Shown here one piece after another: positions 19,479 to 28,152 of a stretch of 64,000 nt of DNA. Below the pieces are notes generated by a model. It worked only from the letters and a program-made list of their open reading frames with translations, made no database searches and was not told the DNA's origin. The DNA lies in the NCBI GenBank assembly GCA_030698405.1, contig JAUYMU010000059.1, positions 37,182 through 101,181 on the forward strand, given 5' to 3'. Source of the stretch: Bacteroidota bacterium. Its GTDB lineage: Bacteria; Bacteroidota; Bacteroidia; Bacteroidales; Prolixibacteraceae. The position numbers were made by a program, and so were the translations under genes. Every line of letters begins with the position of its first letter. Positions within the stretch are counted from its first letter, which is position 1.

Positions 19479-20669
19479 ATGAATTTTGCAAGAAGTCATA
19501 AGAGTTTGTTGCTGAATCGTTTAGTAGACGAAAAACGACAATTTGTTCAGGTAGTATTTGGACCACGTCAGGTTGGAAAGACTACCATGATTGTACAGGT
19601 TTTGAAGGAAACAGACATGCCATCGCATTATATGTCAGCGGATGGAGTATCTTCAGATCAACAAATTTGGATAAGTCAGCAATGGGAAATTGCCCGTTTG
19701 ATCATTAAACAATCAGAAAAAAATGAGGGCCTTTTGATTTTTGATGAGATCCAAAAAATTGAAAATTGGAGCGAGGTAGTTAAACGGGAATGGGATTTGG
19801 ATACGATGAATGGAACCGGGTTGAAAGTTGTACTTTTAGGTTCATCCAGAATCCTCTTGCAGCAAGGGCTTACAGAATCACTCGCAGGCAGGTACGAAAC
19901 AACCTACATGGGGCATTGGTCATTCAGTGAGATGCAAGAAGCTTTTGGATACGATATTGACCAGTTTATTTGGTTCGGTGGTTATCCTGGAGCTGCATCA
20001 ATGATTAAGGATGAAAATAGATGGAAGCAATATGTATTGGATTCATTAATCGAAGCAAGTATTTCACGCGATATCTTAATGTTGACCAGAGTAGATAAAC
20101 CCGCCCTGATGAGAAGGCTTTTTGTTTTAGGATGTCAGTATTCCGGACAAATTTTGTCTTTTAATAAAATTCTGGGACAACTTCTGGATGCTGGCAATAC
20201 AACAACCTTGTCTCATTATTTGAATCTGCTTGATACGGCTGGCTTATTAAACGGCATCGAGAAATATAGCCCTGATTTAATCAGGCAACGATCTTCAAGT
20301 CCTAAATTTCAGGTTTATAACACGGCGCTGATGTCAGCTCAGAATGACTTGACTTTTCAGGAGGTAAAAATGAAACCTGACTTATGGGGTCGATCGGTTG
20401 AATCTGCCGTTGGCGCTCATTTAATTAATAGTTCGAGAGCCGGATATTTCACTGTACATTATTGGCGGGATCATAACGATGAAGTCGATTTTGTTCTGCA
20501 ATACCGTGGAAAAGTGATTGCCATTGAAGTAAAAAGCGGAGCAAGAGCACAAATTTCGGGAATGGAAGCATTTAAAAAGAAATTTCCCCAATGTAAAGTA
20601 TTTCTAATCGGTGCAAGTGGATTGCCAGTGTCGCAATTTTTGCAAACCAATCCGACTGATTTGTTTTAA
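19479..20669 (+). CDS. AAA-type ATPase with DUF4143 domain
   Basis: 396 residues. Walker A is GPRQVGKT (28-35) and Walker B is LLIFDEIQ; the C-terminal DUF4143 part ends with a nuclease-like core HNDEVDFVLQYRGKVIAIEVKSG, resembling the D-ExK arrangement of PD-(D/E)xK enzymes. Such stand-alone ATPases are common and often strain-variable in Bacteroidota; their biological role is poorly known. It is divergent from the SNF2 gene and followed by its own terminator. Compared with its neighbours it could be a recently acquired gene, but I have no composition data to support that. Confidence 0.85.
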   Translation: MNFARSHKSLLLNRLVDEKRQFVQVVFGPRQVGKTTMIVQVLKETDMPSHYMSADGVSSDQQIWISQQWEIARLIIKQSEKNEGLLIFDEIQKIENWSEVVKREWDLDTMNGTGLKVVLLGSSRILLQQGLTESLAGRYETTYMGHWSFSEMQEAFGYDIDQFIWFGGYPGAASMIKDENRWKQYVLDSLIEASISRDILMLTRVDKPALMRRLFVLGCQYSGQILSFNKILGQLLDAGNTTTLSHYLNLLDTAGLLNGIEKYSPDLIRQRSSSPKFQVYNTALMSAQNDLTFQEVKMKPDLWGRSVESAVGAHLINSSRAGYFTVHYWRDHNDEVDFVLQYRGKVIAIEVKSGARAQISGMEAFKKKFPQCKVFLIGASGLPVSQFLQTNPTDLF

Positions 20670-20690
20670 AATCTAATTATTTCCTTATCC

Positions 20691-20726
20691 AATCACCGAA
20701 ACCTATTGTCAAACAGGTGATTTTTT
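20691..20726 (+). terminator. Intrinsic terminator of the DUF4143 ATPase gene
   Basis: Stem AATCACC (20691-20697) pairs with GGTGATT (20716-20722), followed by six T. It lies 22 bases after the stop codon. Confidence 0.65.
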
Positions 20727-20788
20727 GAAACCATACACCTGACTTTGATGTTAATGGAGTAAATCACAAAACGAAAGGAGACCACATT

Positions 20789-20998
20789 ATGCCAAACAGT
20801 GTTTACAAAATTATCGAATTGGTTGGTTCAAGTAACGAATCATGGGAAAAAGCTGCACAAACTGCTATTTCCAAAGCTTCCGAAACATTGCACGAACTTC
20901 GTATTGCTGAAGTAATCTCAATGGATCTGACCATTAAAGATGGAAAGATTGAAAGTTACCGCACTAAGCTTAAGGTATCATTTAAACTTGAAGGCTAG
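20789..20998 (+). CDS. Dodecin-family flavin-binding protein
   Basis: 69 residues, the usual dodecin length. It starts MPNSVYKIIELVGSSNESWE and includes the conserved SWEKAAQTAISKASETL helix and the closing strand IESYRTKLKVSFKLEG. Dodecins form a hollow dodecamer that stores or buffers riboflavin and related flavins in the cytoplasm. An AAAGGAG ribosome site (20774-20780) precedes the ATG. It is monocistronic, between two terminators. Confidence 0.93.
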   Translation: MPNSVYKIIELVGSSNESWEKAAQTAISKASETLHELRIAEVISMDLTIKDGKIESYRTKLKVSFKLEG

Positions 20999-21034
20999 AA
21001 ATTAGACCGAATCAACATTGATAAAGTAAAAAAG

Positions 21035-21076
21035 CAGGACGAGCCCATATTTCGGGTTCGTCCTGTTTGTTTTATC
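21035..21076 (+). terminator. Intrinsic terminator of the dodecin gene
   Basis: A 12-pair stem, CAGGACGAGCCC with GGGTTCGTCCTG, has one G-T pair that works only in plus-strand RNA. A T-rich tail follows. It lies 37 bases after the dodecin stop. Confidence 0.8.
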
Positions 21077-21112
21077 ACTTTCAAAATCAGCAGTCTGTAA
21101 TTTAAGCCAATC

Positions 21113-21158
21113 TTAAGAATAGCCTAATCGTTGCTGAAGCCAGTTTGCTGAACCTTTG
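21113..21158 (+). promoter_or_regulatory. Putative operator and -7-like box upstream of the DUF2231 gene
   Basis: TTAAGAATAGCC at 21113-21124 is identical to a motif upstream of the rubrerythrin gene, and AACCTTTG at 21151-21158 resembles the Bacteroidota -7 box TAnnTTTG. Motif-to-TTTG spacing is 42 bases, the same as in the other copy. A partly related TTTAAGCCAA lies 12 bases before the motif, as for OmpR-family direct repeats. Confidence 0.5.
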
Positions 21159-21177
21159 CAAATAAAATATAAAAACT

Positions 21178-21648
21178 ATGATTTCAGCAACACACCTCCA
21201 TGCAATGATTATCCATTTCCCGATTGCCCTTCTAATGGTTGGCTTTCTTTCGGAAATAATTACGATTTTCAGTAAAAAAGAGTTTTTCAGTAATGCAGCA
21301 TTTTATCTTTTGCTGCTTGGCGCAATGGGTGCAACTGCCGCCTATCTAAGTGGAAGCTATGCCGGAGAAGGCATTGAGGATGGTCCACTGAAAATACCAA
21401 TGGAACTTCACGAACAGGCTGCCACCATTACCCTCTGGCTTGCCATCGTTACCGCTTTGTTCCGTGTCATCATCTTTTATTTCAAATACAACCGCTCCTG
21501 GACGAAATGGTTAGGCATCATTCTGTTTCTTGCTTTGGTTGGAGCAGTAGCCCGGACAGGTTATCTGGGAGGGCAGTTGGTTTATAGCCATGGGGCAGGG
21601 GTTCAAATGTCATTTCCTGATTTTAATGAAACACCTGACGAGGAATAA
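21178..21648 (+). CDS. DUF2231 membrane protein
   Basis: 156 residues with four predicted membrane helices (for example MIIHFPIALLMVGFLSEII and FFSNAAFYLLLLGAMGATAA). The N-terminal THLHAMIIHFPIALL histidine pattern is typical of DUF2231, a family often found with haem or redox membrane proteins. The function is not established. It is followed 48 bases later by the two-component system and probably belongs to the same regulon as the rubrerythrin gene, because both share an upstream motif. Confidence 0.85.
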   Translation: MISATHLHAMIIHFPIALLMVGFLSEIITIFSKKEFFSNAAFYLLLLGAMGATAAYLSGSYAGEGIEDGPLKIPMELHEQAATITLWLAIVTALFRVIIFYFKYNRSWTKWLGIILFLALVGAVARTGYLGGQLVYSHGAGVQMSFPDFNETPDEE

Positions 21649-21661
21649 CGCTTTCGATCTG

Positions 21662-21669
21662 TATCTTTG
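21662..21669 (+). promoter_or_regulatory. Candidate -7 box for the two-component operon
   Basis: TATCTTTG fits the Bacteroidota TAnnTTTG consensus and lies 27 bases before the response regulator start. No convincing -33 TTG is visible, and read-through from the DUF2231 gene is an alternative. Confidence 0.35.
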
Positions 21670-21696
21670 ATTGGATATTATCAATAAAATAAAACG

Positions 21697-22374
21697 ATGC
21701 GAATATTAATTGTAGAAGATGAAGCCTTTATTGCCAATTTCCTTCGCGATGGATTGGAAGAAGAAGGTTTTGCAGTAGATGTTGCTGACAATGGAAAGAA
21801 AGGATTGCAGCTTGCATTCGACAGCATGGACGAATACGATGTGATTTTACTTGACTGGATGTTGCCGGGAATGAGTGGAATTGAAATTTGTCGTAACATC
21901 CGGCTGGAAAACAAAACTGTTCCAATCATTTTTCTTACCGCAAAAGATACCGTTGACGATGTGGTTTTTGGTCTTAAAACCGGAGCAAACGATTACATCC
22001 GCAAACCTTTTTCTTTTGAAGAATTGCTTGCAAGGATACAGGTACTAATGCGCAAAAATGAAACTGAATCAGTAGTTTTTTCAGCTTTAGGAATAGAAAT
22101 GAATATTGAAAAACATACTGTAACCAAAAACAGCAGGCAAATTGAATTTACCCAGAAGGAATTTTCATTACTCGAATATTTATTAAGAAATAAAGGAAAG
22201 GTATGCAGAAGAACGCGTATCATCGAAAAGGTCTGGGATATTCATTTTGATTACGACAATTCGGTGATTGATGTTTATATCAATGCACTGCGCAAAAAAC
22301 TGGACGAACCAGGTAAACCCTCCGTAATTACTACCGTTCGCGGTGTGGGTTATAAAATTGAAACCGACGAATGA
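21697..22374 (+). CDS. OmpR-family DNA-binding response regulator
   Basis: 225 residues. The receiver domain has acidic pocket residues in VEDEAF, phospho-acceptor Asp53 (DVILLDWMLPG), and conserved T and K in FLTAKD and IRKPF. The C-terminal winged helix (about 130-223) has FTQKEFSLLEYLLRNKGKVC and ends VRGVGYKIETDE. Its stop overlaps the histidine kinase start by four bases. It most likely binds the TTAAGAATAGCC motifs found upstream of the genes on either side of this pair; that link is inference. Confidence 0.94.
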   Translation: MRILIVEDEAFIANFLRDGLEEEGFAVDVADNGKKGLQLAFDSMDEYDVILLDWMLPGMSGIEICRNIRLENKTVPIIFLTAKDTVDDVVFGLKTGANDYIRKPFSFEELLARIQVLMRKNETESVVFSALGIEMNIEKHTVTKNSRQIEFTQKEFSLLEYLLRNKGKVCRRTRIIEKVWDIHFDYDNSVIDVYINALRKKLDEPGKPSVITTVRGVGYKIETDE

Positions 22375-23762
22375 CATTAAAATTTAAGAACCGGATCGCG
22401 ATTTTCAATACCCTTGCTGTTGCTTTTACTACAGCGATGGTTTTTTTTGTTATATATTTTGTTGTATATAAAACAGCTTATGCACATTTAGATGATGATG
22501 TAGCGGTGGAGAAAGAGGAGGTAATCAGTAATCTTGACTGGCATCGCAACACAATAAGTATAAACAAAATGCCTGAGTGGGAAGAAGCTGAACACAATCA
22601 GGTTGAAGTAAATCCTACTTTTTTACAAATTGAAGATGACAAGGGAATTGTCATCTTTCGTTCAGCCAATCTGATGGGGGATCAGATGCTGATTGCCTCA
22701 AATAATCCGAATAAAATATTTTACAACGGTGAAATCAATGGTCAGAAAATCAGACTTGGGCAGTTTCCAATACTGAATGAAGAGGGCGAAAATATTGGGC
22801 GACTAACAATTGCAGTTTCGCTGGAAGAGTCATTCAATATACTGAATAACCTGATTTGGGTTTTACTTATATCATTCCCAATTGTACTCATTGTGCAGTT
22901 TATGGCTTCATCGCTGGCAGCAGAAAAAGCCATTGAACCAGTTAATCAACTCATTCGGTCAGCCTCAAGCATCAGCGATTCAAATATTAATACCCGGCTG
23001 GTTTTGCCTGAACATAAGGACGAATTATACGAGTTAACCAAAACCATCAATGAATTGCTCGCACGCATTGAAGTGAGCATGTTGCAGCAAAAACAATTTA
23101 CAAGCGATGCATCGCACGAAATCAGGACTCCGTTGGCTGGCATCAGAGGAACACTTGAAGTTTTGATTCGCAAGCATCGTGATCAAAATGTATATGAAGA
23201 GAAAGTTGCTGATGTTATTTCACAGGTTGATCGTTTGGATAACTTGCTCGAACAACTTTTACAACTTGCCCGCATTGATTCAAGTACTTCCATTGCACAA
23301 CTTGAACCAATCTTTCTGGCAGAACTTATTTCAGCATTGGCTGAAAAATGGAACCAAAAAGACAACGAGAAGGACATTACGCTACATTTTAATATTCCTG
23401 AAGATGCTATAGTTCAGGGAGATGAGCTTTATCTTGAGGTCATTCTTAACAACTTATTTAGCAATGCTATTAAGTATGGAAAAAAGAATGGAAACATTTT
23501 TATTTTCTGGGACGATGCATTGAAAACACTGTCGGTAAAGGATGATGGAATTGGAATTTCACCAGAACATCTTCCCAACATATTCAACCGGTTTTATCGT
23601 GCTGATGAATCACGAAGTTCTGCAATTAAAGGCAACGGACTTGGTCTTTCCATTGTAAAAAAGCTTGCTGACCTTCAAAACATTTCTCTCAAAGCCGATA
23701 GTAAATCCAATGTCGGTAGCACTTTCATGCTAACCTTTCCGCGCAGAATTTTATTAAGCTGA
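22371..23762 (+). CDS. Membrane sensor histidine kinase
   Basis: 463 residues. One membrane helix near residues 11-34 and a second near 160-182 enclose a periplasmic sensor of about 125 residues. A HAMP-like segment (EPVNQLIRSASSISD) leads to the HisKA box SDASHEIRTPLAG with phospho-His249, then HATPase motifs (NNLFSNAIKYG, DDGIGISPEH, KGNGLGLSIVKKL). The architecture is complete. It is translationally coupled to the regulator by an ATGA overlap. The signal is unknown; the linked exported rubrerythrin hints at redox, peroxide or metal stress. Confidence 0.94.
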   Translation: MTLKFKNRIAIFNTLAVAFTTAMVFFVIYFVVYKTAYAHLDDDVAVEKEEVISNLDWHRNTISINKMPEWEEAEHNQVEVNPTFLQIEDDKGIVIFRSANLMGDQMLIASNNPNKIFYNGEINGQKIRLGQFPILNEEGENIGRLTIAVSLEESFNILNNLIWVLLISFPIVLIVQFMASSLAAEKAIEPVNQLIRSASSISDSNINTRLVLPEHKDELYELTKTINELLARIEVSMLQQKQFTSDASHEIRTPLAGIRGTLEVLIRKHRDQNVYEEKVADVISQVDRLDNLLEQLLQLARIDSSTSIAQLEPIFLAELISALAEKWNQKDNEKDITLHFNIPEDAIVQGDELYLEVILNNLFSNAIKYGKKNGNIFIFWDDALKTLSVKDDGIGISPEHLPNIFNRFYRADESRSSAIKGNGLGLSIVKKLADLQNISLKADSKSNVGSTFMLTFPRRILLS

Positions 23763-23764
23763 TT

Positions 23765-23810
23765 TTAAGAATAGCCAAAGGAAGTTTAAATGTGTGCCCA
23801 AGTACATTTG
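23765..23810 (+). promoter_or_regulatory. Putative operator and -7 box upstream of the rubrerythrin gene
   Basis: TTAAGAATAGCC (23765-23776) begins two bases after the histidine kinase stop. TACATTTG (23803-23810) fits TAnnTTTG exactly. TTTAAA at 23785-23790 lies 21 bases from the first TTTAAG, about two helical turns. The spacing to the -7 box equals that before the DUF2231 gene. Confidence 0.55.
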
Positions 23811-23844
23811 TTTCATAAAATAAACTTCAAAAAACAAATACAAA

Positions 23845-24519
23845 ATGAAAAAGTCATCAATCGTTATGGTTTTCGTTGCCATTGCAGCAACGTTTATTTT
23901 CCAGTCATTCACAAGTAATAGCCGGCTAAAAAGTGAAGCACAGGCAGTAGTCAAAGATGCGAAAGTTATCACCTTCCAGAATCTTCAGGATGCATTTAAG
24001 GGTGAAACAACGGCAGGTGCCAAATATGCCGCTTATAGCAAAAAAGCCGAAGAGGAAGGTTACCACGAAATCGCCATGTTATTCAAAGCCGCATCGGTAT
24101 CCGAAAAAATTCATGCAAAAAATCACAAAGCAGTTTTGGCCGAAAATGCTCAGAAAGTTCCTGTAATTACTCCGGAATTTACGGTGAAGTCAACCAAAGA
24201 AAACCTTAAAGACGCCATCACCGGCGAAGGTTACGAAATCAGCACCATGTATCCTGAATTTATAACCAATGCCAACACTGCCGGAAATCAACTCGCGTTG
24301 GTTAGCCTGAATTATGCATATAAAACCGAACAAAAGCATAAACCATTTTACGAAAAGGCACTTGCCGCACTCGAAGGTAATACGGTAAAATCATTGCCAT
24401 CACTATACTATGTGTGCCCGGTATGTGGAAATACCTACGATACTACATCGCCCAAACGCTGCGGAATTTCAATGACCAGTTCAGAAAAATTTATAAAGAT
24501 TGTAAATCTCAATAGTTAA
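23845..24519 (+). CDS. Exported rubrerythrin-family protein with reduced rubredoxin-like tail
   Basis: 224 residues. The start MKKSSIVMVFVAIAATFIFQ is a signal peptide, unlike classical cytoplasmic rubrerythrins. The ferritin-like di-iron domain shows LQDAFKGETTAGAKYAAYSK and the KIHAKNHK and YPEFITNAN segments with the expected Glu/His ligands. The C-terminal YYVCPVCGNTY keeps one CxxC pair, but the second knuckle reads PKRCGISM, with only one cysteine, so a normal four-Cys iron site is not possible. It probably protects the periplasm from peroxide. It follows the two-component genes and ends at a terminator. Confidence 0.85.
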   Translation: MKKSSIVMVFVAIAATFIFQSFTSNSRLKSEAQAVVKDAKVITFQNLQDAFKGETTAGAKYAAYSKKAEEEGYHEIAMLFKAASVSEKIHAKNHKAVLAENAQKVPVITPEFTVKSTKENLKDAITGEGYEISTMYPEFITNANTAGNQLALVSLNYAYKTEQKHKPFYEKALAALEGNTVKSLPSLYYVCPVCGNTYDTTSPKRCGISMTSSEKFIKIVNLNS

Positions 24520-24541
24520 GTAAGTTAAGTTTCAAGATTGG

Positions 24542-24570
24542 AAGCTCCGGAGAAATTCGGGGCTTTTTTT
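24542..24570 (+). terminator. Intrinsic terminator of the rubrerythrin gene
   Basis: AAGCTCCG (24542-24549) pairs with CGGGGCTT (24558-24565) with one G-T pair; seven T follow. Confidence 0.75.
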
Positions 24571-24687
24571 ATCGCATTGAATTGCAACAAGATGCCTCGA
24601 AAGTAATTTTTCTAATTATATCAATCATTTTTTATAACTTCCGCACGAAATTATAACCAAAGTAAACTGTATTATATTCGGAAAAAC

Positions 24688-27600
24688 ATGGGGCAGGGTA
24701 AACTTGGTAAGTTGTTATTTTATTTGATTTCGGTTCTGATTTCCGCCAATTCATTTGGCCAATCCGGCAATATTGAATTCGACCAATATACTACCAATGA
24801 AGGCCTGTCAAATGGTTATATCAATGCATTTTTACACGATAGCAAAGGGTTTATCTGGATTGGGACAGCCAATGGCTTAAACCGATTTGACGGGATCAAT
24901 TTTAAAACATATTATTCCGAAATTAAAGACAGTACCACTCTTCCCGGCAGTGGTGTAACTGCTTTGGTTGAAGATTCGTTGGGCAACATCTGGGTAATGA
25001 CCAGCAATGGCTTCTGTGTTTATAATAGAAAAAAGGATAGCTTTTCAAGAAAAACAATGCGGGTAAGCGAAGTAATTATAAATAATTCTTTCCAGTATTC
25101 TTGCTTTATCGACAGTAAAGGGTTTTTATGGGCTTCTTCTCCAATCGTGGGGATTTTTCGGTTTAAAATTTTTGACAATCCCCAAATTTCAAATGCCATT
25201 ATTGATGCTGATTTGTATCTGTTGGAAGAGGATGATGTTGATTCTAAATTGAGAAATAATGTCTATTCATTTGTTGAGGATGAGAACAATCAAATTTGGG
25301 TCGCCAGTCAAAGCAATACGCTTTACTATTTTGATAATCAGCAAAATAAATTTATTCCAAAGCAAATTGATCATCCTGAAGTTGACAATTTTAGCAATAG
25401 ACGTAAAGGATTGTTCAAAGATAGTGGCGGTGATTTTTTTATAAGCATTGAAGATAACGGATTGTTGGTATGGGACAGAGGGAAAAATGATTTCAGGCTA
25501 TACAAACCAAATGGTACCAATACTGGCCCCAAAGGCAGAGTTTTATCTGCTCTTGCTGAAGATAGAGATGGATTAATCTGGATTGGTGACAGAAATGCAG
25601 AAGGTATCAGCATCTTTAATAAAAAGACAGGAAAATTCAGCTATTGCCGGTCAGACAAGTCTGATCCATATTCGTTAAATACAAATAAAATAAATTGTAT
25701 TTATCAGGATAAAACCGGATCGATGTGGGTAGGCGCTATCATTGGAGTCAACAAATATAGTCCTGGCAAGTTGAAATTCAAACGGTATTTTAGTAACCCG
25801 AATATTCCCGGCAAACTAAGCAATAATAATACACTAAGTTTCGCTGAAAGTAAAACAGGTGAAATATGGATAGGCACCGATGGTGGAGGTTTAAACAAAT
25901 TTGACAGGAAAACGGGAGTGTTTTCGCATTTCAAAGACAATCCTTCCGATCCCAATTCGTTAAGCAGCAACGCTGTAATATCAATTTGCGAAGATCATGA
26001 AGGTACCTTGTGGATGGGAACTTATCATGGTGGATTGGCCAGAATGAAAAATGGCAAATTTGATGCTCTTTATCCTGATCCGGCCAACCCACATTCAGTT
26101 TCTGACAGAAATATTTGGTATGTTTTTGAAGATAGTAAAAATAACCTGTGGGTAGGCACGCTAAACAGCGGACTTGATTTGTTTGACCGAAAAACTGGAC
26201 GCTTCTATCCTTATACATCAGCAGAAGGTGATTCAACCAGTTTATGCAATAATTCAATCAGGCAAATATATGAAGACAGTAAACAAAACCTTTATATTAC
26301 AGGTAATCAGGGAGTAAGTATAATTGATTTGAAGGCATATGATTTTTCAGGACCACCACCTGACATTAAATTCCGAAATTTGGTACATCGCGAAAACAGC
26401 AATAGTCTCATTAGCAATGATGTTTATTGTGTAAAAGAAGACAAGGAAGGTAATTTGTGGTTTGGCACATACGGTTCGGGTATTGACAAGCTGGAATTGG
26501 CGACGGGCAAATACACGAATTATTCAACAAAAGATGGATTTCCCGGTAATTCTGTAACTTCTATCCTGGTTGACGACCTAAATAATTTATGGCTGGCAAC
26601 TGACAAGGGTCTTGTGAAGTTTAATCCGGATACCAAAGAGGTCGTTGTTTTTGACCAAAAGGATGGTTTGCAAAACACGAGTTTAAAGAGTTGGGCGATA
26701 AAAACCAAAGACGGTGAAATGCTTTTTGGTGGACCAGATGGTTTTAATTCGTTTTATCCCGACAGGATAATAAATAATCAAAATCAGAACAAACCTCCTG
26801 TTGTTATTACCGGATTGAAGATATTCAACAAACCAGTTGAAATAAATGAACAATTCAATGGACGTGTTCTTTTGGAAAATGATATAAGTGAAACCCGCGA
26901 ATTGGTAATAACTTATAGGGAGAATTACTTTACATTCGATTTTATTGCCCTGGATTATCTAGCACCGGAAAAGAATAGTTATGCTTATATGATGGAAGGC
27001 TTCGATGTTGAATGGGTTCAGTGTGGCGCCAGACGTGAAGCCAATTATACCAATCTTGACCCAGGTGAATATACTTTTCGCGTAAAAGCCTCTAATAATA
27101 ATGGCGTTTGGAACGAAGAAGGAACTTCAATAAAAATAACAATTCTCCCTCCCTGGTGGAGAACATGGTGGTTCAGGACGATTGCAATACTATCAATAAT
27201 CCTCATTATTGGTTCTGGTTTTTATTCAAGACTCCGATATTTTGGGAATCAGAAGATAATGCTTGAAAAGTTAGTTGCTCAAAAAACTTCTGACTTACAG
27301 AAAATGAACGCAATTTTGACAAATCAGGCTGAAGAACTGAATAAAACCAATTCGTTGCTTGAAGAACGGCAGGAACAAGTAGAAGAGCAGAGTGTAGAAT
27401 TATTGGCGCAAAAAGAGTCGCTGATAAAAGTGAACATTGAATTGCACGACCTTAATGCAACGAAAGATAAATTCTTTTCAATTATAGCACACGACATTAA
27501 AAATCCGTTTAACGCTGTTCTTGGTTTCACCGATTTGCTCGAAGAAAACTTTAAGGAATGGGACGATGAAAGGAAACTTGAAGTGGTTAATTTAATAAAT

Positions 27601-28149
27601 GCATCTGCCAAAAACCTTTATGAGCTTTTGGAGAATCTGTTGCAATGGTCGCGGTCGCAAAGTGGGGTTATTGAATTTAAACCTCAGGAAATTTTACTGA
27701 AGGATACTTTCAGCAATGCAATTGGTTTGTTTAAGGAAACGGCCCATGCGAAAAACATTGAATTGGGATTTACATTGGCTGATACTGAAATGGTGGTTTA
27801 TGCCGACAAAAATATGCTCGATGCCATTATGCGTAACCTGATAAGCAACGCAATTAAATTCACCAATACCGAAGGCAAGGTTCATGTATTTGCCGAAGCA
27901 AATGAAGAATTTGCAGTCGTTAAAGTTACCGACAACGGTGTCGGAATTAGTCCTGAAATTCAGAGGCAATTGTTCAGGATCGATAAACAGACCAGTACTT
28001 ATGGTACCAATAATGAATCGGGTACCGGATTGGGACTAATTCTTGTCAAAGAATTTGTAACCAAACAAGGCGGTACGATTGGTGTAGAAAGTATCAAAGG
28101 TAAAGGCAGCACCTTTTATTTTAGCCTTCCTTTGATGAATGGGAATTGA
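24688..28149 (+). CDS. Reg_prop/Y_Y_Y periplasmic sensor histidine kinase (no receiver, no HTH)
   Basis: 1153 residues. A signal peptide is followed by two seven-bladed Reg_prop-type propellers, shown by repeated W-G-T blades (FIWIGTANGLNRF, IWIGTDGGGLNKF, LWMGTYHGGLARM, LWFGTYGSGIDKL). A Y_Y_Y domain ends near residue 815, then one membrane helix (about 827-850), a coiled coil (about 855-920), a HisKA box with His935 (SIIAHDIKNPF) and a HATPase (NLISNAIKFT, SGTGLGLILVKEF). Classical hybrid regulators of this family also carry a receiver and AraC-type HTH; both are absent here. It may sense a glycan product and control the nearby enzymes through a separate regulator. Confidence 0.92.
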   Translation: MGQGKLGKLLFYLISVLISANSFGQSGNIEFDQYTTNEGLSNGYINAFLHDSKGFIWIGTANGLNRFDGINFKTYYSEIKDSTTLPGSGVTALVEDSLGNIWVMTSNGFCVYNRKKDSFSRKTMRVSEVIINNSFQYSCFIDSKGFLWASSPIVGIFRFKIFDNPQISNAIIDADLYLLEEDDVDSKLRNNVYSFVEDENNQIWVASQSNTLYYFDNQQNKFIPKQIDHPEVDNFSNRRKGLFKDSGGDFFISIEDNGLLVWDRGKNDFRLYKPNGTNTGPKGRVLSALAEDRDGLIWIGDRNAEGISIFNKKTGKFSYCRSDKSDPYSLNTNKINCIYQDKTGSMWVGAIIGVNKYSPGKLKFKRYFSNPNIPGKLSNNNTLSFAESKTGEIWIGTDGGGLNKFDRKTGVFSHFKDNPSDPNSLSSNAVISICEDHEGTLWMGTYHGGLARMKNGKFDALYPDPANPHSVSDRNIWYVFEDSKNNLWVGTLNSGLDLFDRKTGRFYPYTSAEGDSTSLCNNSIRQIYEDSKQNLYITGNQGVSIIDLKAYDFSGPPPDIKFRNLVHRENSNSLISNDVYCVKEDKEGNLWFGTYGSGIDKLELATGKYTNYSTKDGFPGNSVTSILVDDLNNLWLATDKGLVKFNPDTKEVVVFDQKDGLQNTSLKSWAIKTKDGEMLFGGPDGFNSFYPDRIINNQNQNKPPVVITGLKIFNKPVEINEQFNGRVLLENDISETRELVITYRENYFTFDFIALDYLAPEKNSYAYMMEGFDVEWVQCGARREANYTNLDPGEYTFRVKASNNNGVWNEEGTSIKITILPPWWRTWWFRTIAILSIILIIGSGFYSRLRYFGNQKIMLEKLVAQKTSDLQKMNAILTNQAEELNKTNSLLEERQEQVEEQSVELLAQKESLIKVNIELHDLNATKDKFFSIIAHDIKNPFNAVLGFTDLLEENFKEWDDERKLEVVNLINASAKNLYELLENLLQWSRSQSGVIEFKPQEILLKDTFSNAIGLFKETAHAKNIELGFTLADTEMVVYADKNMLDAIMRNLISNAIKFTNTEGKVHVFAEANEEFAVVKVTDNGVGISPEIQRQLFRIDKQTSTYGTNNESGTGLGLILVKEFVTKQGGTIGVESIKGKGSTFYFSLPLMNGN

Positions 28150-28152
28150 AAT

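Noticed and set aside
24688..28149. Hybrid two-component system call
   Set aside because: The protein ends just after the HATPase; no receiver or AraC-type HTH is encoded before the stop.
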